The notes beneath the pieces are model-generated. The model was not told where the DNA came from. It did not search any database and saw nothing but the letters and a program-made list of their open reading frames with translations. 64,000 nt of DNA from Azospirillum sp. CAG:239 (GTDB lineage Bacteria > Pseudomonadota > Alphaproteobacteria > RF32 > CAG-239). Each line of letters begins with the position of its first letter. Within the stretch, counting starts at the first letter, position 1. Below are positions 47,929 through 57,146 of the stretch, piece by piece. The stretch covers positions 62,001 to 126,000 of the forward strand of contig FR885511.1 in assembly GCA_000436375.1 (NCBI GenBank), written 5' to 3'. Position numbers and translations under genes: made by a program.

Positions 47929-50241
47929 TTATTTTCGTTCGTTGACGTCCATTACCGCCGGATCTTTCGGGCCGCTGTTTTTCAGAATGGCCTCGGTCAG
48001 CGGCTTGTATTTCTGCCACGGACTCTTGTCGGTGAAAGGTTTGCCGCAGATGGAAAGGCCGAGCGAGCGCAGGGCTGTTTCGGTCGGAATGAACAGGTCC
48101 GGACTGTCATCGGTTTTTTTGCCGTCGGCGGCAAAGCCGTTGATTGTTCCGTGTTCGTCAATCAGCGCACCGCCGATGGTAACGGTCTGAACAAAAGTAT
48201 CGATAATAATCTGAGCGCCTTTTTCATCGGAGTAGCGATAGCCGCTGACGGTACCGGCATTATCCAGATATCCTTCGCCGTTTTCAAAGCTGCCGTCGAT
48301 GTCAAGCAGTCCCAAAGCCAGAAAACCGTTTTGGCCGACATCGGGAAGGTCGAGGTTGAGCGACAGCGGCGTGTATTTGGTTTTTTCGTCGAGAACCAGC
48401 AGCGCGGTGTTTTTGCTCGGATTAATACGGAAAGCCGTTGCTTTCAGTTTGCCGCCGTTAATCGTTTCAAGATTGTAACGGTTGTTGTCTTTGACAATCA
48501 GGTCGGCGGAAGTCAGCACAAACTGCTCGGAAACAATAAGTCCGGCGCCCCGTTTGCCGTTGCCGTTGGTAACGCTGACGATGGAGGCTCTTACTTTATA
48601 GAGGTTTTCCGGCGTCAGCTTGTCGTAAGGATTACGGTCGATGATGCAGAGAGAGTTGCCGCTGGCAAAGAAAGCCTGTTCGGCAGCTTCGCGCCGCTCT
48701 GAGTCGATGTCAATCCATGAATCGTCGACGACGGCAACTGTGTCTTTACTGCCCGAACCGCTGTCAATAATGCCGGAAGATTCTTCAATCTGCGGTTTTT
48801 CGGGTTCAAATTCGGAAGCGGACAGGGCACCGCCGGTTTCATTGATGCCGCTGCCGTCGATAATGACTCCGGCCTCTTCTTCAATCGTGCCGGTTTCCGG
48901 CGGCATGACCAGCGTTTCGGTGCCGATTTCCGGCAGCATTTTGGTTATGCCGCCGTTGGAAATTACGCCGGAATCTTCAACGATTTCGGTTACCGGCGCT
49001 TCAACGACGTCGACCGTTTCAAGCAAAACGACGTCGCCGGGAACTTCGGCAATCTGAAGCGTGTCGTCGGCAGGAATTTCCAGAACTTCCTGCGTGACGG
49101 GAACCATTTGGCACATTGGCAGCGGCTGGCCTTTTTCGTCCAGCTGGCCGGGGGTCATGGCGCAGATGCTGTAGTTTTCGTCCGCCGGCAGAACATTTTG
49201 TTCGGTCATTTCCTGCAGGGAACTAAATTCGGAAGCTTCGGCCTTTTTGATTTCCGGCTCAAATTTGCATCTGACCGGGTCGGAAATGCGCTCGGCTTCA
49301 ATCAGCGCCTGTCTTTCGGCAGCGAGTTCGTCGGGATGAACACGGGTGGCGAGCTGTTTTTCAAAGCCGGGGAGGTTGCGCAGGTTGGATACGGCGTCGG
49401 CAAAGGCGTCTTCAACCAGACGGATTTCGGCATTGTATTCGCCGTCGCTGACTTCGCCGTAGCCGGTTGAAGTTCCTTTCCAGTAAACGTTGGTTTTGGT
49501 TATGTCCATCAGCCGCCAGGTTACGGTCATTTCCGAAGAACCGGTGCGTTTGTCTTCGGCGGCGGACTTGTCCCAGTCGTATTCATCGCACAGGTTCATG
49601 TAATAGTCGGTAATTTCCGCGGTCAGGATATATTCGGGCAACGGTGAGGGACTGGTTTCCAGACACAGGCCGGAAGGCATTTTTCTGATCGGATAGCAGT
49701 TGCCGACCATTTCGTTGAAAATGGGAATGAACTTCATATCCTTCTGCATAATCCGCCCCTGATTGAGAATGGCGTCCTTTTCAAAACGGCGGCAGCCGAA
49801 AATGCGGAAACGGTATTGTCCGAGTTTGGTGGAGTAAGGCGTGTACTGTCTGCCTTTTTTGATGCGGAAATCGACGTATTCAAGGGTTATCGGGGCAAAA
49901 TTTTTGCAATCGCGATAAACCGATTTGTAAATTTCGTCGTCATAGGCAACTTCGTAACTCCGTACGGCCGGTTTTTTGGGTTCGCAGTTGACGCATTTGG
50001 TGGTCGGGCAGTTGACGCAGCTGCCGCCGGGAAAGATACTGCCGTCTTTGTCTTTGGGGTTGCAGCTGGTGCATTCGCCGCCGGGAAAAATGCTGCCGTC
50101 CTTAGAGGAAGAAGCTGCGGTTTCAGGCTTGAAAAAGCTTTTGGCATTGCCGGCGGCAGCTGCTTTTCCGCAGGCGGAAAAGGTTCCGCAGAGCAGAACG
50201 GCCAAAAAGAGAAAAGATTTAACAGCCTGTTGATTTTTCAT
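47929..50241 (-). CDS. Large lipoprotein-like protein with inactive trypsin-like domain
   Basis: A 770-residue secreted protein I cannot name. It has a signal peptide whose end FLAVLLCGTFSAC looks like a lipobox, two Cys-rich repeats (DGSIFPGG-E/S-C-x2-C at about 48-75) and a further CVNC pair, a central domain with LTAEITDYYMN and WRLMDITKTNVYW strands (about 230-285), an acidic low-complexity linker (about 370-530), and a trypsin-like fold at about 565-715. Its catalytic sites are lost: LTSADLI puts Asp580 at the histidine, NTALL puts Asn611 at the aspartate and TIGGAL puts Ile689 at the serine. It is probably a binding or scaffold protein. It stands alone on the minus strand, with a terminator after it. 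Confidence 0.65.
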   Translation of the reverse strand: MKNQQAVKSFLFLAVLLCGTFSACGKAAAAGNAKSFFKPETAASSSKDGSIFPGGECTSCNPKDKDGSIFPGGSCVNCPTTKCVNCEPKKPAVRSYEVAYDDEIYKSVYRDCKNFAPITLEYVDFRIKKGRQYTPYSTKLGQYRFRIFGCRRFEKDAILNQGRIMQKDMKFIPIFNEMVGNCYPIRKMPSGLCLETSPSPLPEYILTAEITDYYMNLCDEYDWDKSAAEDKRTGSSEMTVTWRLMDITKTNVYWKGTSTGYGEVSDGEYNAEIRLVEDAFADAVSNLRNLPGFEKQLATRVHPDELAAERQALIEAERISDPVRCKFEPEIKKAEASEFSSLQEMTEQNVLPADENYSICAMTPGQLDEKGQPLPMCQMVPVTQEVLEIPADDTLQIAEVPGDVVLLETVDVVEAPVTEIVEDSGVISNGGITKMLPEIGTETLVMPPETGTIEEEAGVIIDGSGINETGGALSASEFEPEKPQIEESSGIIDSGSGSKDTVAVVDDSWIDIDSERREAAEQAFFASGNSLCIIDRNPYDKLTPENLYKVRASIVSVTNGNGKRGAGLIVSEQFVLTSADLIVKDNNRYNLETINGGKLKATAFRINPSKNTALLVLDEKTKYTPLSLNLDLPDVGQNGFLALGLLDIDGSFENGEGYLDNAGTVSGYRYSDEKGAQIIIDTFVQTVTIGGALIDEHGTINGFAADGKKTDDSPDLFIPTETALRSLGLSICGKPFTDKSPWQKYKPLTEAILKNSGPKDPAVMDVNERK

Positions 50242-50253
50242 TATTTTTATCTC

Positions 50254-51777
50254 CTAAACTTGTCGGCCGGGCAGACGGCTGCGCAGCGCCAAAGCCTCAG
50301 CTACGTGCATTTTAAGAACTTTCGGCGTATTTTGCAAGTCCGCAATCGTTCTTGCTAACCGCAAAGTGCGGTGATAGGCCCGGGCGGAGAGTCCGGCCTT
50401 TTCGGCAAAGCCTATCAGCAGGGCGGAAGCGTCGCCGTCGAGGGCGGCGGCAGCTTCCAGCATGTCGCCCCGCAGCTGTGAATTGGTATTGAGTTCGAGG
50501 TGCCCCATCCGGCGGAAGCGTTCAGCCTGAATTTCGCGGGCTTTGATGACTCTTTCTCTGATTGCGGCGGAACTTTCGCCCTTTTTGACGTCGTTCATTT
50601 CCCACGGGCTGACGGCCGGCACTTCAATATGGATGTCTATGCGGTCAAGAAGCGGGCCGGAAATGCGGGACTGGTACTCTTCAGCGCATTTGGGGGCGCG
50701 GCTGCAAGCCAGCGCCGGGTTGCCGAGATTGCCGCAGCGGCAGGGGTTCATAGCTGCAATCAACTGAAACCGCGCCGGGTAAACGGTATGGGCATTGACG
50801 CGCGAGATGGAAACGGAACCATTTTCGAGCGGTTGCCGCAGGGCTTCCAAAGCGGCGCGGCTGAATTCGGGTAGTTCGTCGAGAAACAGTACGCCGTTGT
50901 GCGCCAGCGAAATTTCGCCGGGCCGGGCTTTGCGACCGCCGCCGACCAGCGCCGGCGTGGAAGCGGAGTGGTGCGGATCGCGGAAAGGGCGTTCGAAACA
51001 AATTCCGCCGTTTTTAAGTTCGCCGGCAACGGAATGAATCATGCTGGTTTCCAATGCCTCGGCGGCCGTCAGCGGCGGCAGTATTGACGGCAGGCGTGCG
51101 GCCAGCATGGATTTTCCGGCGCCGGGAGGGCCAATCATAAGCAGGTTGTGTGCGCCGGCCGCGGCGATTTCAAGCGCCCGTTTGGCAGATTCCTGGCCTT
51201 TAACGTCGCTCATGTCCGGGAATAGGGTTTGGCTTTCGGTTTTTTGTACTGTAGGAAAGGGAATGAGCTGCAAGCCTTTGAAATGGTTGACGAGGGAGAG
51301 CAGACTGTCGGGAGCGACAATGCTTTGCAAACCTGACCAGGCGGCTTCGGAACCGTTGGCAGCGGGGCAGATTAGGCCTTTGCCGCTGCGGTTGGCTTTG
51401 ACGGCAGCTGGCAGGATGCCATTGACGGAAAGCAGCGAACCGTCAAGTCCGAGTTCGCCCAGGGTGATATAATCGGCCAGTTCTTCCTGCGGGATGACGC
51501 CCATGCCGGCCAGCAGGCCGAGAGCGACGGGCAGATCAAAATGCGAACCTTCCTTGAGCAGATCAGCCGGCGCAAGATTGAGCGTTATGCGTTTGGCCGG
51601 CAGGCTTAGACCCAGCGACTGCAGCGCGGCACGCACCCGTTCGCGGCTTTCGGCCACGGCCTTGTCGGGCAGGCCGACAATGGTAAAAGCCGGCAGGCCG
51701 GGAGAAATCTGCACCTGCAAATCGACATCAAGAATTTCCAATCCGTTGAAAGCGACTGTGTTGACCCGGGACAGCAT
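50254..51777 (-). CDS. comM: YifB/ComM Mg-chelatase-like AAA+ protein
   Basis: AAA+ protein of the ComM family, a branch-migration helicase that helps integrate DNA during natural transformation. The 507-residue protein has the ChlI-like N-terminal domain (VEVQISPGLPAFTIVGLPDKAV-type segment, here DVDLQVQISPGLPAFTIVGL in short), Walker A GPPGAGKSML (about 219-228), FLDELPEF Walker B, a Cys-rich insert NPCRCGNLG with a second CSRAPKC, and the C-terminal LSARAYHRTLRLARTIADL. It starts 6 nt after the small lipoprotein gene's frame ends and may be expressed with it. Confidence 0.92.
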   Translation of the reverse strand: MLSRVNTVAFNGLEILDVDLQVQISPGLPAFTIVGLPDKAVAESRERVRAALQSLGLSLPAKRITLNLAPADLLKEGSHFDLPVALGLLAGMGVIPQEELADYITLGELGLDGSLLSVNGILPAAVKANRSGKGLICPAANGSEAAWSGLQSIVAPDSLLSLVNHFKGLQLIPFPTVQKTESQTLFPDMSDVKGQESAKRALEIAAAGAHNLLMIGPPGAGKSMLAARLPSILPPLTAAEALETSMIHSVAGELKNGGICFERPFRDPHHSASTPALVGGGRKARPGEISLAHNGVLFLDELPEFSRAALEALRQPLENGSVSISRVNAHTVYPARFQLIAAMNPCRCGNLGNPALACSRAPKCAEEYQSRISGPLLDRIDIHIEVPAVSPWEMNDVKKGESSAAIRERVIKAREIQAERFRRMGHLELNTNSQLRGDMLEAAAALDGDASALLIGFAEKAGLSARAYHRTLRLARTIADLQNTPKVLKMHVAEALALRSRLPGRQV

Positions 51778-51783
51778 GAGGCC

Positions 51784-52173
51784 CTACCAGCGGGGAGTCC
51801 TTTCCCCGTTGCGCCAGCGGCGGGTGGGGAAAGTGTCTTTGGTCAGCCGGTCGTATTTGGCAACCTTGTAAGGAATGTCGGTCAGGCGGACATAGTTGTT
51901 CTTTTCATAGAATTGTGCGCAGGTTTCGGCAGTTTCGTAAAAACTTTCGCGGCAGACGACGATGATGCGCGTTTTTAGGTTTTGGAGCCTTATGTCGCCG
52001 TTGTCGTTGGCATAGGTTTCTTTGGAAAGCGGCACCGGTTTGGTCGGCCGCATCAGTGAGGGAGCGGAAGCGCAGCGCATGTCATCGGAGCAGGTCGAAA
52101 AATGCGGCAGCTTCGAGCATCCGCTTAAAAAAACGTTTAAAATCAAAGCGATGGCTGCAAATTTGTTCAACAT
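51784..52173 (-). CDS. Small lipoprotein of unknown function
   Basis: A 129-residue protein with a short signal sequence and a clear lipobox (FLSGC, Cys at about residue 19). The mature part is hydrophilic with four more cysteines (STCSDDMRC, VVCRESF, TCAQF). The C-terminus is basic (RRWRNGERTPRW). I recognise no family. It stops 6 nt before the comM start on the same strand and is probably co-transcribed. The alphaproteobacterial lineage often has small lipoproteins in this location, but I cannot verify homology. Confidence 0.65.
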   Translation of the reverse strand: MLNKFAAIALILNVFLSGCSKLPHFSTCSDDMRCASAPSLMRPTKPVPLSKETYANDNGDIRLQNLKTRIIVVCRESFYETAETCAQFYEKNNYVRLTDIPYKVAKYDRLTKDTFPTRRWRNGERTPRW

Positions 52174-52251
52174 TTAAACCTGTTCCCCCGGGCGTTTGCC
52201 GTTACTATAGCCCCAAAATGGTTAAAATTGTCTTATCGGCAAACAAAAGGC

Positions 52252-52279
52252 TTGCAAAAATAAAGTTTTAGGGTATATT
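52252..52279 (+). promoter_or_regulatory. Probable promoter of rpsF operon
   Basis: TTGCAA (52252-52257), a 16-nt spacer and TATATT (52274-52279). The leader stem begins one base later, so the exact start site is unclear. Confidence 0.5.
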
Positions 52280-52362
52280 CGCAGACGTCCCTTGCCGCAG
52301 GACACTGAGCATAAAAACGACAAAGCGTCTGCGGCTATACAAGAACCCGGCTCTCCGGAGCC
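52280..52362 (+). promoter_or_regulatory. Structured leader of rpsF operon, possible S6:S18 site
   Basis: CGCAGACG (52280-52287) pairs perfectly with CGTCTGCG (52326-52333), enclosing a 38-nt loop that includes CCGCAGGAC. A second hairpin GGCTC-TCCG-GAGCC is at 52349-52362. An S6:S18-binding mRNA leader is known in several bacterial groups upstream of rpsF. The layout here is compatible, but the motif was not matched in detail. Confidence 0.45.
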
Positions 52363-52394
52363 ATTTGTTGAGAATCCATAAGGAGATATTTTAT

Positions 52395-52727
52395 ATGTCT
52401 AATTACGAAAGCGTGCTGATTGCACGTCAGGACCTCGGCACTTCTCAGGTTAACAACATTGTTTCGGAACTGAGCGATGTTATTAAGAAAGAAGGCGGCG
52501 AGGTTGTCAAAGTCGATAACTGGGGTCTGAAAAACCTGGCTTACCGCATTAAGAAAAACCGCAAGGGCCACTATGTTCTGATGAATATCACTGCGCCGGC
52601 CAATGCCATTGCAGAATTTGAAAGAATCATGAGATTCAACGAAGATATCATCCGCTACATGACTGTCAAGGTTGAGGAATTCAACGACCTTTCTTCCGCC
52701 GAAGACAGAGAAACTGTAGAAGAATAG
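52395..52727 (+). CDS. rpsF: 30S ribosomal protein S6
   Basis: Component of the 30S platform that binds with S18. 110 residues, beginning [15 protein letters not shown] and containing [20 protein letters not shown] (about 48-67), the family signature. The start ATG at 52395 follows AGGAG at 52381; homology excludes the ten upstream codons. First gene of rpsF-rpsR-rplI, each with a ribosome site and short spacers. The acidic C-terminus ([11 protein letters not shown]) is ordinary. Confidence 0.97.
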   Translation: MSNYESVLIARQDLGTSQVNNIVSELSDVIKKEGGEVVKVDNWGLKNLAYRIKKNRKGHYVLMNITAPANAIAEFERIMRFNEDIIRYMTVKVEEFNDLSSAEDRETVEE

Positions 52728-52737
52728 GAGAAATATA

Positions 52738-52965
52738 ATGGCTAAACAAGTATTTTTCAGAAGAAAAAAAGCATGTCCGTTTTCCGGTGAAGACGGTTTG
52801 AAGATTGACTATAAGGATGTTAAGCTGCTTTCCCGTTATATTTCGGAAAAAGGCAAGATTATTCCCAGCCGTATCACGGCCGTTTCCGCCAAGAAACAGA
52901 GAGAACTGGCCCGCGCCATCAAACGCGCCCGCTATCTGGCTCTGCTTCCTTATGTTGCGGCTTAA
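52738..52965 (+). CDS. rpsR: 30S ribosomal protein S18
   Basis: Small basic platform protein of 75 residues: [33 protein letters not shown] and the strongly conserved [20 protein letters not shown] with [11 protein letters not shown]. It partners with S6 and is coded 10 nt after rpsF. The single cysteine (KKACPF) is typical of the C-plus form, but only one metal-ligand-like cysteine is present. Confidence 0.97.
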   Translation: MAKQVFFRRKKACPFSGEDGLKIDYKDVKLLSRYISEKGKIIPSRITAVSAKKQRELARAIKRARYLALLPYVAA

Positions 52966-52976
52966 GGAGAAATGCG

Positions 52977-53462
52977 ATGGAAGTTATCCTTTTAGAACAT
53001 GTTGAAAAACTGGGTAAAATGGGCGACAAAGTAACCGTTAAAAACGGTTATGCCCGCAACTACCTGCTGCCTCAGAACAAAGCTCTGCGCGCTACCGAAG
53101 CCAACGTTGCCTTCTATGAAAAGAAGAAAGCCGAGCTTGAAGCCCACAACAAGGCTTTGTTTGACGAAGCATCCAAAAAGGCCGAAGCCCTTCAGGGCTA
53201 CAGTGCCGTTCTGGTTCGTCAGGCAGCCGAAACCGGTCAGCTGTACGGTTCTGTTACCATTCGTGACATTGCCGCCGCCATCAAGGCCGCCGGTTTTGAC
53301 GTTGAACGCCGCTGCGTTTATCTGGAGAAGCCGATTAAAGACCTCGGCATTTATCAGGTAAAACTGAACCTGCATCCGGAAGTATCGCAGACGATTCTGG
53401 TTAATGTTGCCAGAACCGAAGACGATGCCAAGAAACAGGAAAAGGCTTACAACAAAGAATAG
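52977..53462 (+). CDS. rplI: 50S ribosomal protein L9
   Basis: Ribosomal protein at the base of the L1 stalk. 161 residues: N-domain MEVILLEHVEKLGKMGDKVT with GYARNYLLPQNKA, a long connecting helix and a C-domain with GQLYGSVTIRDIAAAIKAAG and the ending HPEVSQTILVNVA. A short basic-acidic tail follows. Last gene of the rpsF operon, with a strong terminator after it. Confidence 0.97.
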   Translation: MEVILLEHVEKLGKMGDKVTVKNGYARNYLLPQNKALRATEANVAFYEKKKAELEAHNKALFDEASKKAEALQGYSAVLVRQAAETGQLYGSVTIRDIAAAIKAAGFDVERRCVYLEKPIKDLGIYQVKLNLHPEVSQTILVNVARTEDDAKKQEKAYNKE

Positions 53463-53486
53463 TTTTTAAGCTATGAATAAAAAAAA

Positions 53487-53513
53487 GGCCGGTTTTTTAA
53501 CCGGTCTTTTTTT
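53487..53513 (+). terminator. rpsF-rplI operon terminator
   Basis: GGCCGGTT (53487-53494) pairs with AACCGGTC (53499-53506) around a four-T loop, with A-run before and seven T after. Confidence 0.88.
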
Positions 53514-53756
53514 GTGCTTCAAAAACCTTGTTTGGCAGGATACACAGAGCAATATACAGGATTCTGACCATATGTGTCTGCTGAGCAATAAATCCTAGTT
53601 TTCCAAGATTGAAACCTTTATTCAAATAATTTTTTTATCTCTTTTTCTGTTTGTAAAATGAAAAAATCTGAAAATAAAAGTTCGTGTAACAAGCGGGAAA
53701 TGCTCTTATCTATGTGATCTTTACGGACTTGCGCAAGTAATTGACATATAAAGAAA
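53514..53756. other. AT-rich intergenic region without recognisable gene
   Basis: The gap between the rplI and ftsK terminators holds only short frames. A minus-strand frame of about 53 codons ends at 53618-53620 (its end reads LQTEKEIKKLFE) but lacks a start codon and overlaps the ftsK terminator. Base composition is much poorer in GC than the neighbours. It could be the remnant of a gene or simply spacer. Confidence 0.4.
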
Positions 53757-53775
53757 AGGTCGCTTGGGGCGACTT
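53757..53775 (-). terminator. ftsK terminator
   Basis: On the minus strand GTCGC and GCGAC pair (53773-53769 with 53763-53759), followed by CTTTTCTTT. It lies 28-44 nt after the ftsK stop. Confidence 0.7.
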
Positions 53776-53800
53776 TATCTTACATGGCGGGAATCGTTAA

Positions 53801-56095
53801 TTACAAAACTTCGCGGCGGCCGACATGGTCGGCGGCGGAGATAATGCCTTCCTCTTCCATTTTGTCAATCAGCGAAGCCGCACGATTGTAGCCGATGCGA
53901 AGCTTGCGCTGAATATAGCTGGTGGAGGCTTTTTTGTCGTTTTGGACGATGGCGACGGCCTGAGCGTACAAATCTTCGTCGGAACCGGCGGCAAAATCGC
54001 CCTTGTCGAAGACGGAGCCGCCGTCTTTTTCGGAAAGTTCGCCTTCGGTAACGCCGGAAACATATTCAGGTTCGCGCTGGACTTTCAGAAATTCGACGAC
54101 TTTTTCAACTTCGCTGTCTTTAACGAAAGAGCCGTGGACGCGAATCGGACGTTGTCCGGCCGGCATATAAAGCATATCGCCCATGCCGAGCAGCTGTTCG
54201 GCACCCTGTTCGCCCAAAATGGTACGGCTATCGATTTTGGAAGTGACCTGAAAGCTGATACGGGTCGGGAAATTGGCTTTAATCGTGCCGGTAATGACGT
54301 CGACGGACGGTCTTTGGGTGGACATGATCAGATGCAGGCCGGCGGCGCGCGCCATTTGGGCCAGGCGCTGGATTGCGGCTTCAACGTCTTTGCCGGCAAC
54401 CAGCATAAGGTCTGCCATTTCGTCAACGACAATTACAATATACGGCAACGGCGTGAGGTCAAGTTCCTGTTTTTCGAAAATCGGTTTGCCGGTTTCGGCG
54501 TCGAAGCCTGTTTGTACCGTGCGTTCGATTTTTTCGCCGCTGGCTTTCAGTTCCTGAAGTTTCTGGTTGTAACCGGCAATGTTGCGGACGTTGAGCTGAG
54601 CCATGGCGCGGTAACGGTCTTCCATTTCCTTAACCGCCCATTTGAGGCCGATAACGGCTTTGGCCGGGTCGGTAATGACCGGCGTCAGCAGATGCGGAAT
54701 GCCGTTGTACATTGAAAATTCAAGCATTTTCGGGTCAATCATGATCAGTTTGCATTCTTCGGGCCGCATGCGGTAGAGCAAAGACAAAATCATGGTGTTG
54801 ACGCCGACGGACTTACCGGAACCGGTGGTACCGGCAACCAGCAGGTGCGGCATTTTGGCAAGGTCGGCATAAACGTTGCGGCCGCCGATGTCTTTGCCGA
54901 GGACGACATTGAGCGTGTTTTTGGTTTCGCGGAAGGCCGGGTCTTCCAGCAGGTCTTTGAACCAGACGGTTTCACGGTTTTTGTTCGGCATTTCAATGCC
55001 GATGGTATTGGAACCGGGAACGACGGCAATACGCACCGAAACCGCCGACATAGAGCGGGCAATGTCGTCGGCGAGACCGATGACGCGGGCAGTTTTGGTG
55101 CCCGGAGCCGGTTCGAGTTCGTAGAGGGTAACGACAGGTCCGGGGCGGACTTTGACAATTTTGCCGTTGACGCCGAATTCCTGCAGAACGTTTTCCAAAT
55201 CGCGGGCGATGCTTTCCAGTTCTTTTTCGCTGATTTGATTGCCGCCTTTGTCTTTGGGGCGGGAAAGCAGATTGACGTCCGGGTACAGGTAACCGTCGTC
55301 AATTTCCTTTTTCTTTGGTGCGGCGGCTGTCGGAGCCCTGCGGGTTTCCGTCGCCGGTCCGGCCTCTTTGTCCGCTTTGACTTTCGGTTCTTTGCGTTCT
55401 TTGGGCGCTTTTTCCTTTTTGGTTTTGACAACCAGTCCTTCCTCTTCCGTTTTCGGGTGCCGGCGCTTGAACAGCAGAGCAACGATTCTTCCGCAGAGAC
55501 GGAGAACTTTCCAGACGCAGACAATAAAGCTGCGGAAACCGCGATACCAGGTTTTGTAAGTTATGCCGACGGCAAAGTTGAACGAAAGCAGGCTCAGGCA
55601 GAAGCTGACCAGCAGCAGGATTTCGCGTCGGTACGGGAAGTTGAAAATGTTGGCCGAGTTCATGCTGAGCGATGAAAACAGGCGGCCGATACTGCCGCCG
55701 AGGCGGTATTGCCCGAAATATTCGGAAGGCAGCAGGCCGAGAAAAACGGCAAAGAAAATCGAACCGAGAAAAAAGGCAAGTATGCGGGCGTAAGGATGCA
55801 GAAACTCGCGCAGACGCAGACAGTTGTAGCCCCATGATATTGGCGCGATAAGGAAGACGGCCAGCGAAATTCCCCAATAGGTAACGATAAAGTCGGCAAG
55901 GTTGGAGCCAAAGCTGCCGAGATAGTTGTGAATCTGCCGGGAGGTGGCTACATTGGCGGAAGCGTCTGCGGCGTCATAGCCGACGAGGCTGGCGAAAGCC
56001 GCCAGCGTAAGCGTTATGATAAAGGCGCCGAACAACCGCCACAGAACTTTGTTCAAAAAGCTTTTTTCCTTTTTGCGATTTGATTTTTTAGCCAT
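53801..56095 (-). CDS. ftsK: DNA translocase FtsK
   Basis: Membrane-anchored DNA pump that clears the division septum and activates XerCD at dif. The 764-residue protein has four N-terminal transmembrane helices (about 20-180), a short charged linker, then alpha, beta and gamma motor domains. It has Walker A VAGTTGSGKSVGVN, Walker B VIVVDEMADLM, the LIMSTQRPSVDVITG strand and the C-terminal winged-helix gamma domain with IQRKLRIGYNRAASLIDKMEE. The ATG at 56095, with AGGTGAGG upstream, is preferred over GTG at 56104. The xerD gene is 36 kb away. Confidence 0.95.
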   Translation of the reverse strand: MAKKSNRKKEKSFLNKVLWRLFGAFIITLTLAAFASLVGYDAADASANVATSRQIHNYLGSFGSNLADFIVTYWGISLAVFLIAPISWGYNCLRLREFLHPYARILAFFLGSIFFAVFLGLLPSEYFGQYRLGGSIGRLFSSLSMNSANIFNFPYRREILLLVSFCLSLLSFNFAVGITYKTWYRGFRSFIVCVWKVLRLCGRIVALLFKRRHPKTEEEGLVVKTKKEKAPKERKEPKVKADKEAGPATETRRAPTAAAPKKKEIDDGYLYPDVNLLSRPKDKGGNQISEKELESIARDLENVLQEFGVNGKIVKVRPGPVVTLYELEPAPGTKTARVIGLADDIARSMSAVSVRIAVVPGSNTIGIEMPNKNRETVWFKDLLEDPAFRETKNTLNVVLGKDIGGRNVYADLAKMPHLLVAGTTGSGKSVGVNTMILSLLYRMRPEECKLIMIDPKMLEFSMYNGIPHLLTPVITDPAKAVIGLKWAVKEMEDRYRAMAQLNVRNIAGYNQKLQELKASGEKIERTVQTGFDAETGKPIFEKQELDLTPLPYIVIVVDEMADLMLVAGKDVEAAIQRLAQMARAAGLHLIMSTQRPSVDVITGTIKANFPTRISFQVTSKIDSRTILGEQGAEQLLGMGDMLYMPAGQRPIRVHGSFVKDSEVEKVVEFLKVQREPEYVSGVTEGELSEKDGGSVFDKGDFAAGSDEDLYAQAVAIVQNDKKASTSYIQRKLRIGYNRAASLIDKMEEEGIISAADHVGRREVL

Positions 56096-56180
56096 AATCC
56101 TCACCTGAAAATCGTCCGAATTTGCGGCAATTTTAGCAGGAAATCATCAAGAAACTATTAACAATTTGTATTATAGCCTT

Positions 56181-56996
56181 TCAGCGGTTGTAACGCTGGT
56201 CAAAATTTTGCAGGATTTCCGCCGGTATACCGCCGCTTTTGCGCAGGCGCTTGGCAAAACCGTTGACGGCATAGCAGCTCCAATAATAGAAACGTTTGTG
56301 CAGCGGAATTGATTTTTCGCGGAGGTAGTTGTTGAGCATATTGAAAGCCATACGGGCTTTATTGCCGCTGAGCTGGCTGCTGCGGACGCGATACAGCATC
56401 ATAACCCGGGGAATGCCGTAGGATTTAAAACCGCGGCGCATCAGTGACATCCATGCAGCCGTATCTTCGGAAAGGGTTCTTTTTTCGGGAAAGGGCACGG
56501 TTTTGCCAATTTGCCGGCGGTCGACCATTACGGTTGACAGGCCGAGCTGAGTGGTCTTCATCAGCTTTTTGAGGTCAACCTCCCTGTCAACTTTCAGGTG
56601 TCCGCGCGGCAGAAGTTTTCCTTCGGCATTGATAAAGGCATATTCGGTATGCGAAATGGGATATTTGTTTTTGAGCATGAAGATTACCTGTGTCGAAAGC
56701 TTGTCTTTTGACCAGACGTCGTCGCCGTCCAGAAAGGCCAGAAAACGCCCTTCGGCGTGTTTGACGGCGGAAAGGCGGCTGAGACTGACGCCACGGTTTT
56801 TTTCGCTGCGGAAAAAACGGATACGGGAATCTTCCTCCGCCAGTTTACGGCAGATTTCCGGGGTTTTGTCGGTCGAACCGTCGTCCCAGAGGATAAGTTC
56901 CCAATCGGCGTAATTTTGAGCCCGGACGGAAGCGACGGTTTCTTCCAGATATTGCGCGCAGTTGTAAACCGGCGTGATGACGGAGACTTTGTGCAT
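56181..56996 (-). CDS. Family 2 glycosyltransferase
   Basis: GT-A fold transferase of family 2, 271 residues. The N-terminus VSVITPVYNCAQYLEETVAS, the nucleotide-sugar DDGSTDKT and the LAFLDGDDVW (DxD) motif are typical, and LPRGHLKVDREVDL with the later SEDTAAW acid support a TuaG/SpsA-like enzyme. The donor and acceptor are unknown; LPS or capsule assembly is likely given lptD-type genes. The start at 56996 fits homology and has GAAAAGG upstream; the preceding in-frame Met (57050) is less likely. It is divergent from fabD. Confidence 0.8.
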   Translation of the reverse strand: MHKVSVITPVYNCAQYLEETVASVRAQNYADWELILWDDGSTDKTPEICRKLAEEDSRIRFFRSEKNRGVSLSRLSAVKHAEGRFLAFLDGDDVWSKDKLSTQVIFMLKNKYPISHTEYAFINAEGKLLPRGHLKVDREVDLKKLMKTTQLGLSTVMVDRRQIGKTVPFPEKRTLSEDTAAWMSLMRRGFKSYGIPRVMMLYRVRSSQLSGNKARMAFNMLNNYLREKSIPLHKRFYYWSCYAVNGFAKRLRKSGGIPAEILQNFDQRYNR

Positions 56997-57146
56997 AACC
57001 TTTTCTTTCAAAAAACAAGCCATTGTAACAGATTGCGGGCAATTATGCAAGAGCGTGGCGTTGTGTCCGGGATTTAAAAACTTGACTTTTGAGCAATATT
57101 CTTTAAACCTGAATCCCGATATTTTAATAATTTGAAGGTTTATTCA

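Noticed and set aside
53618-53782. Minus-strand open frame of about 53 codons between rplI and ftsK
   Set aside because: No start codon in frame and overlap with the ftsK terminator; at best a gene remnant.
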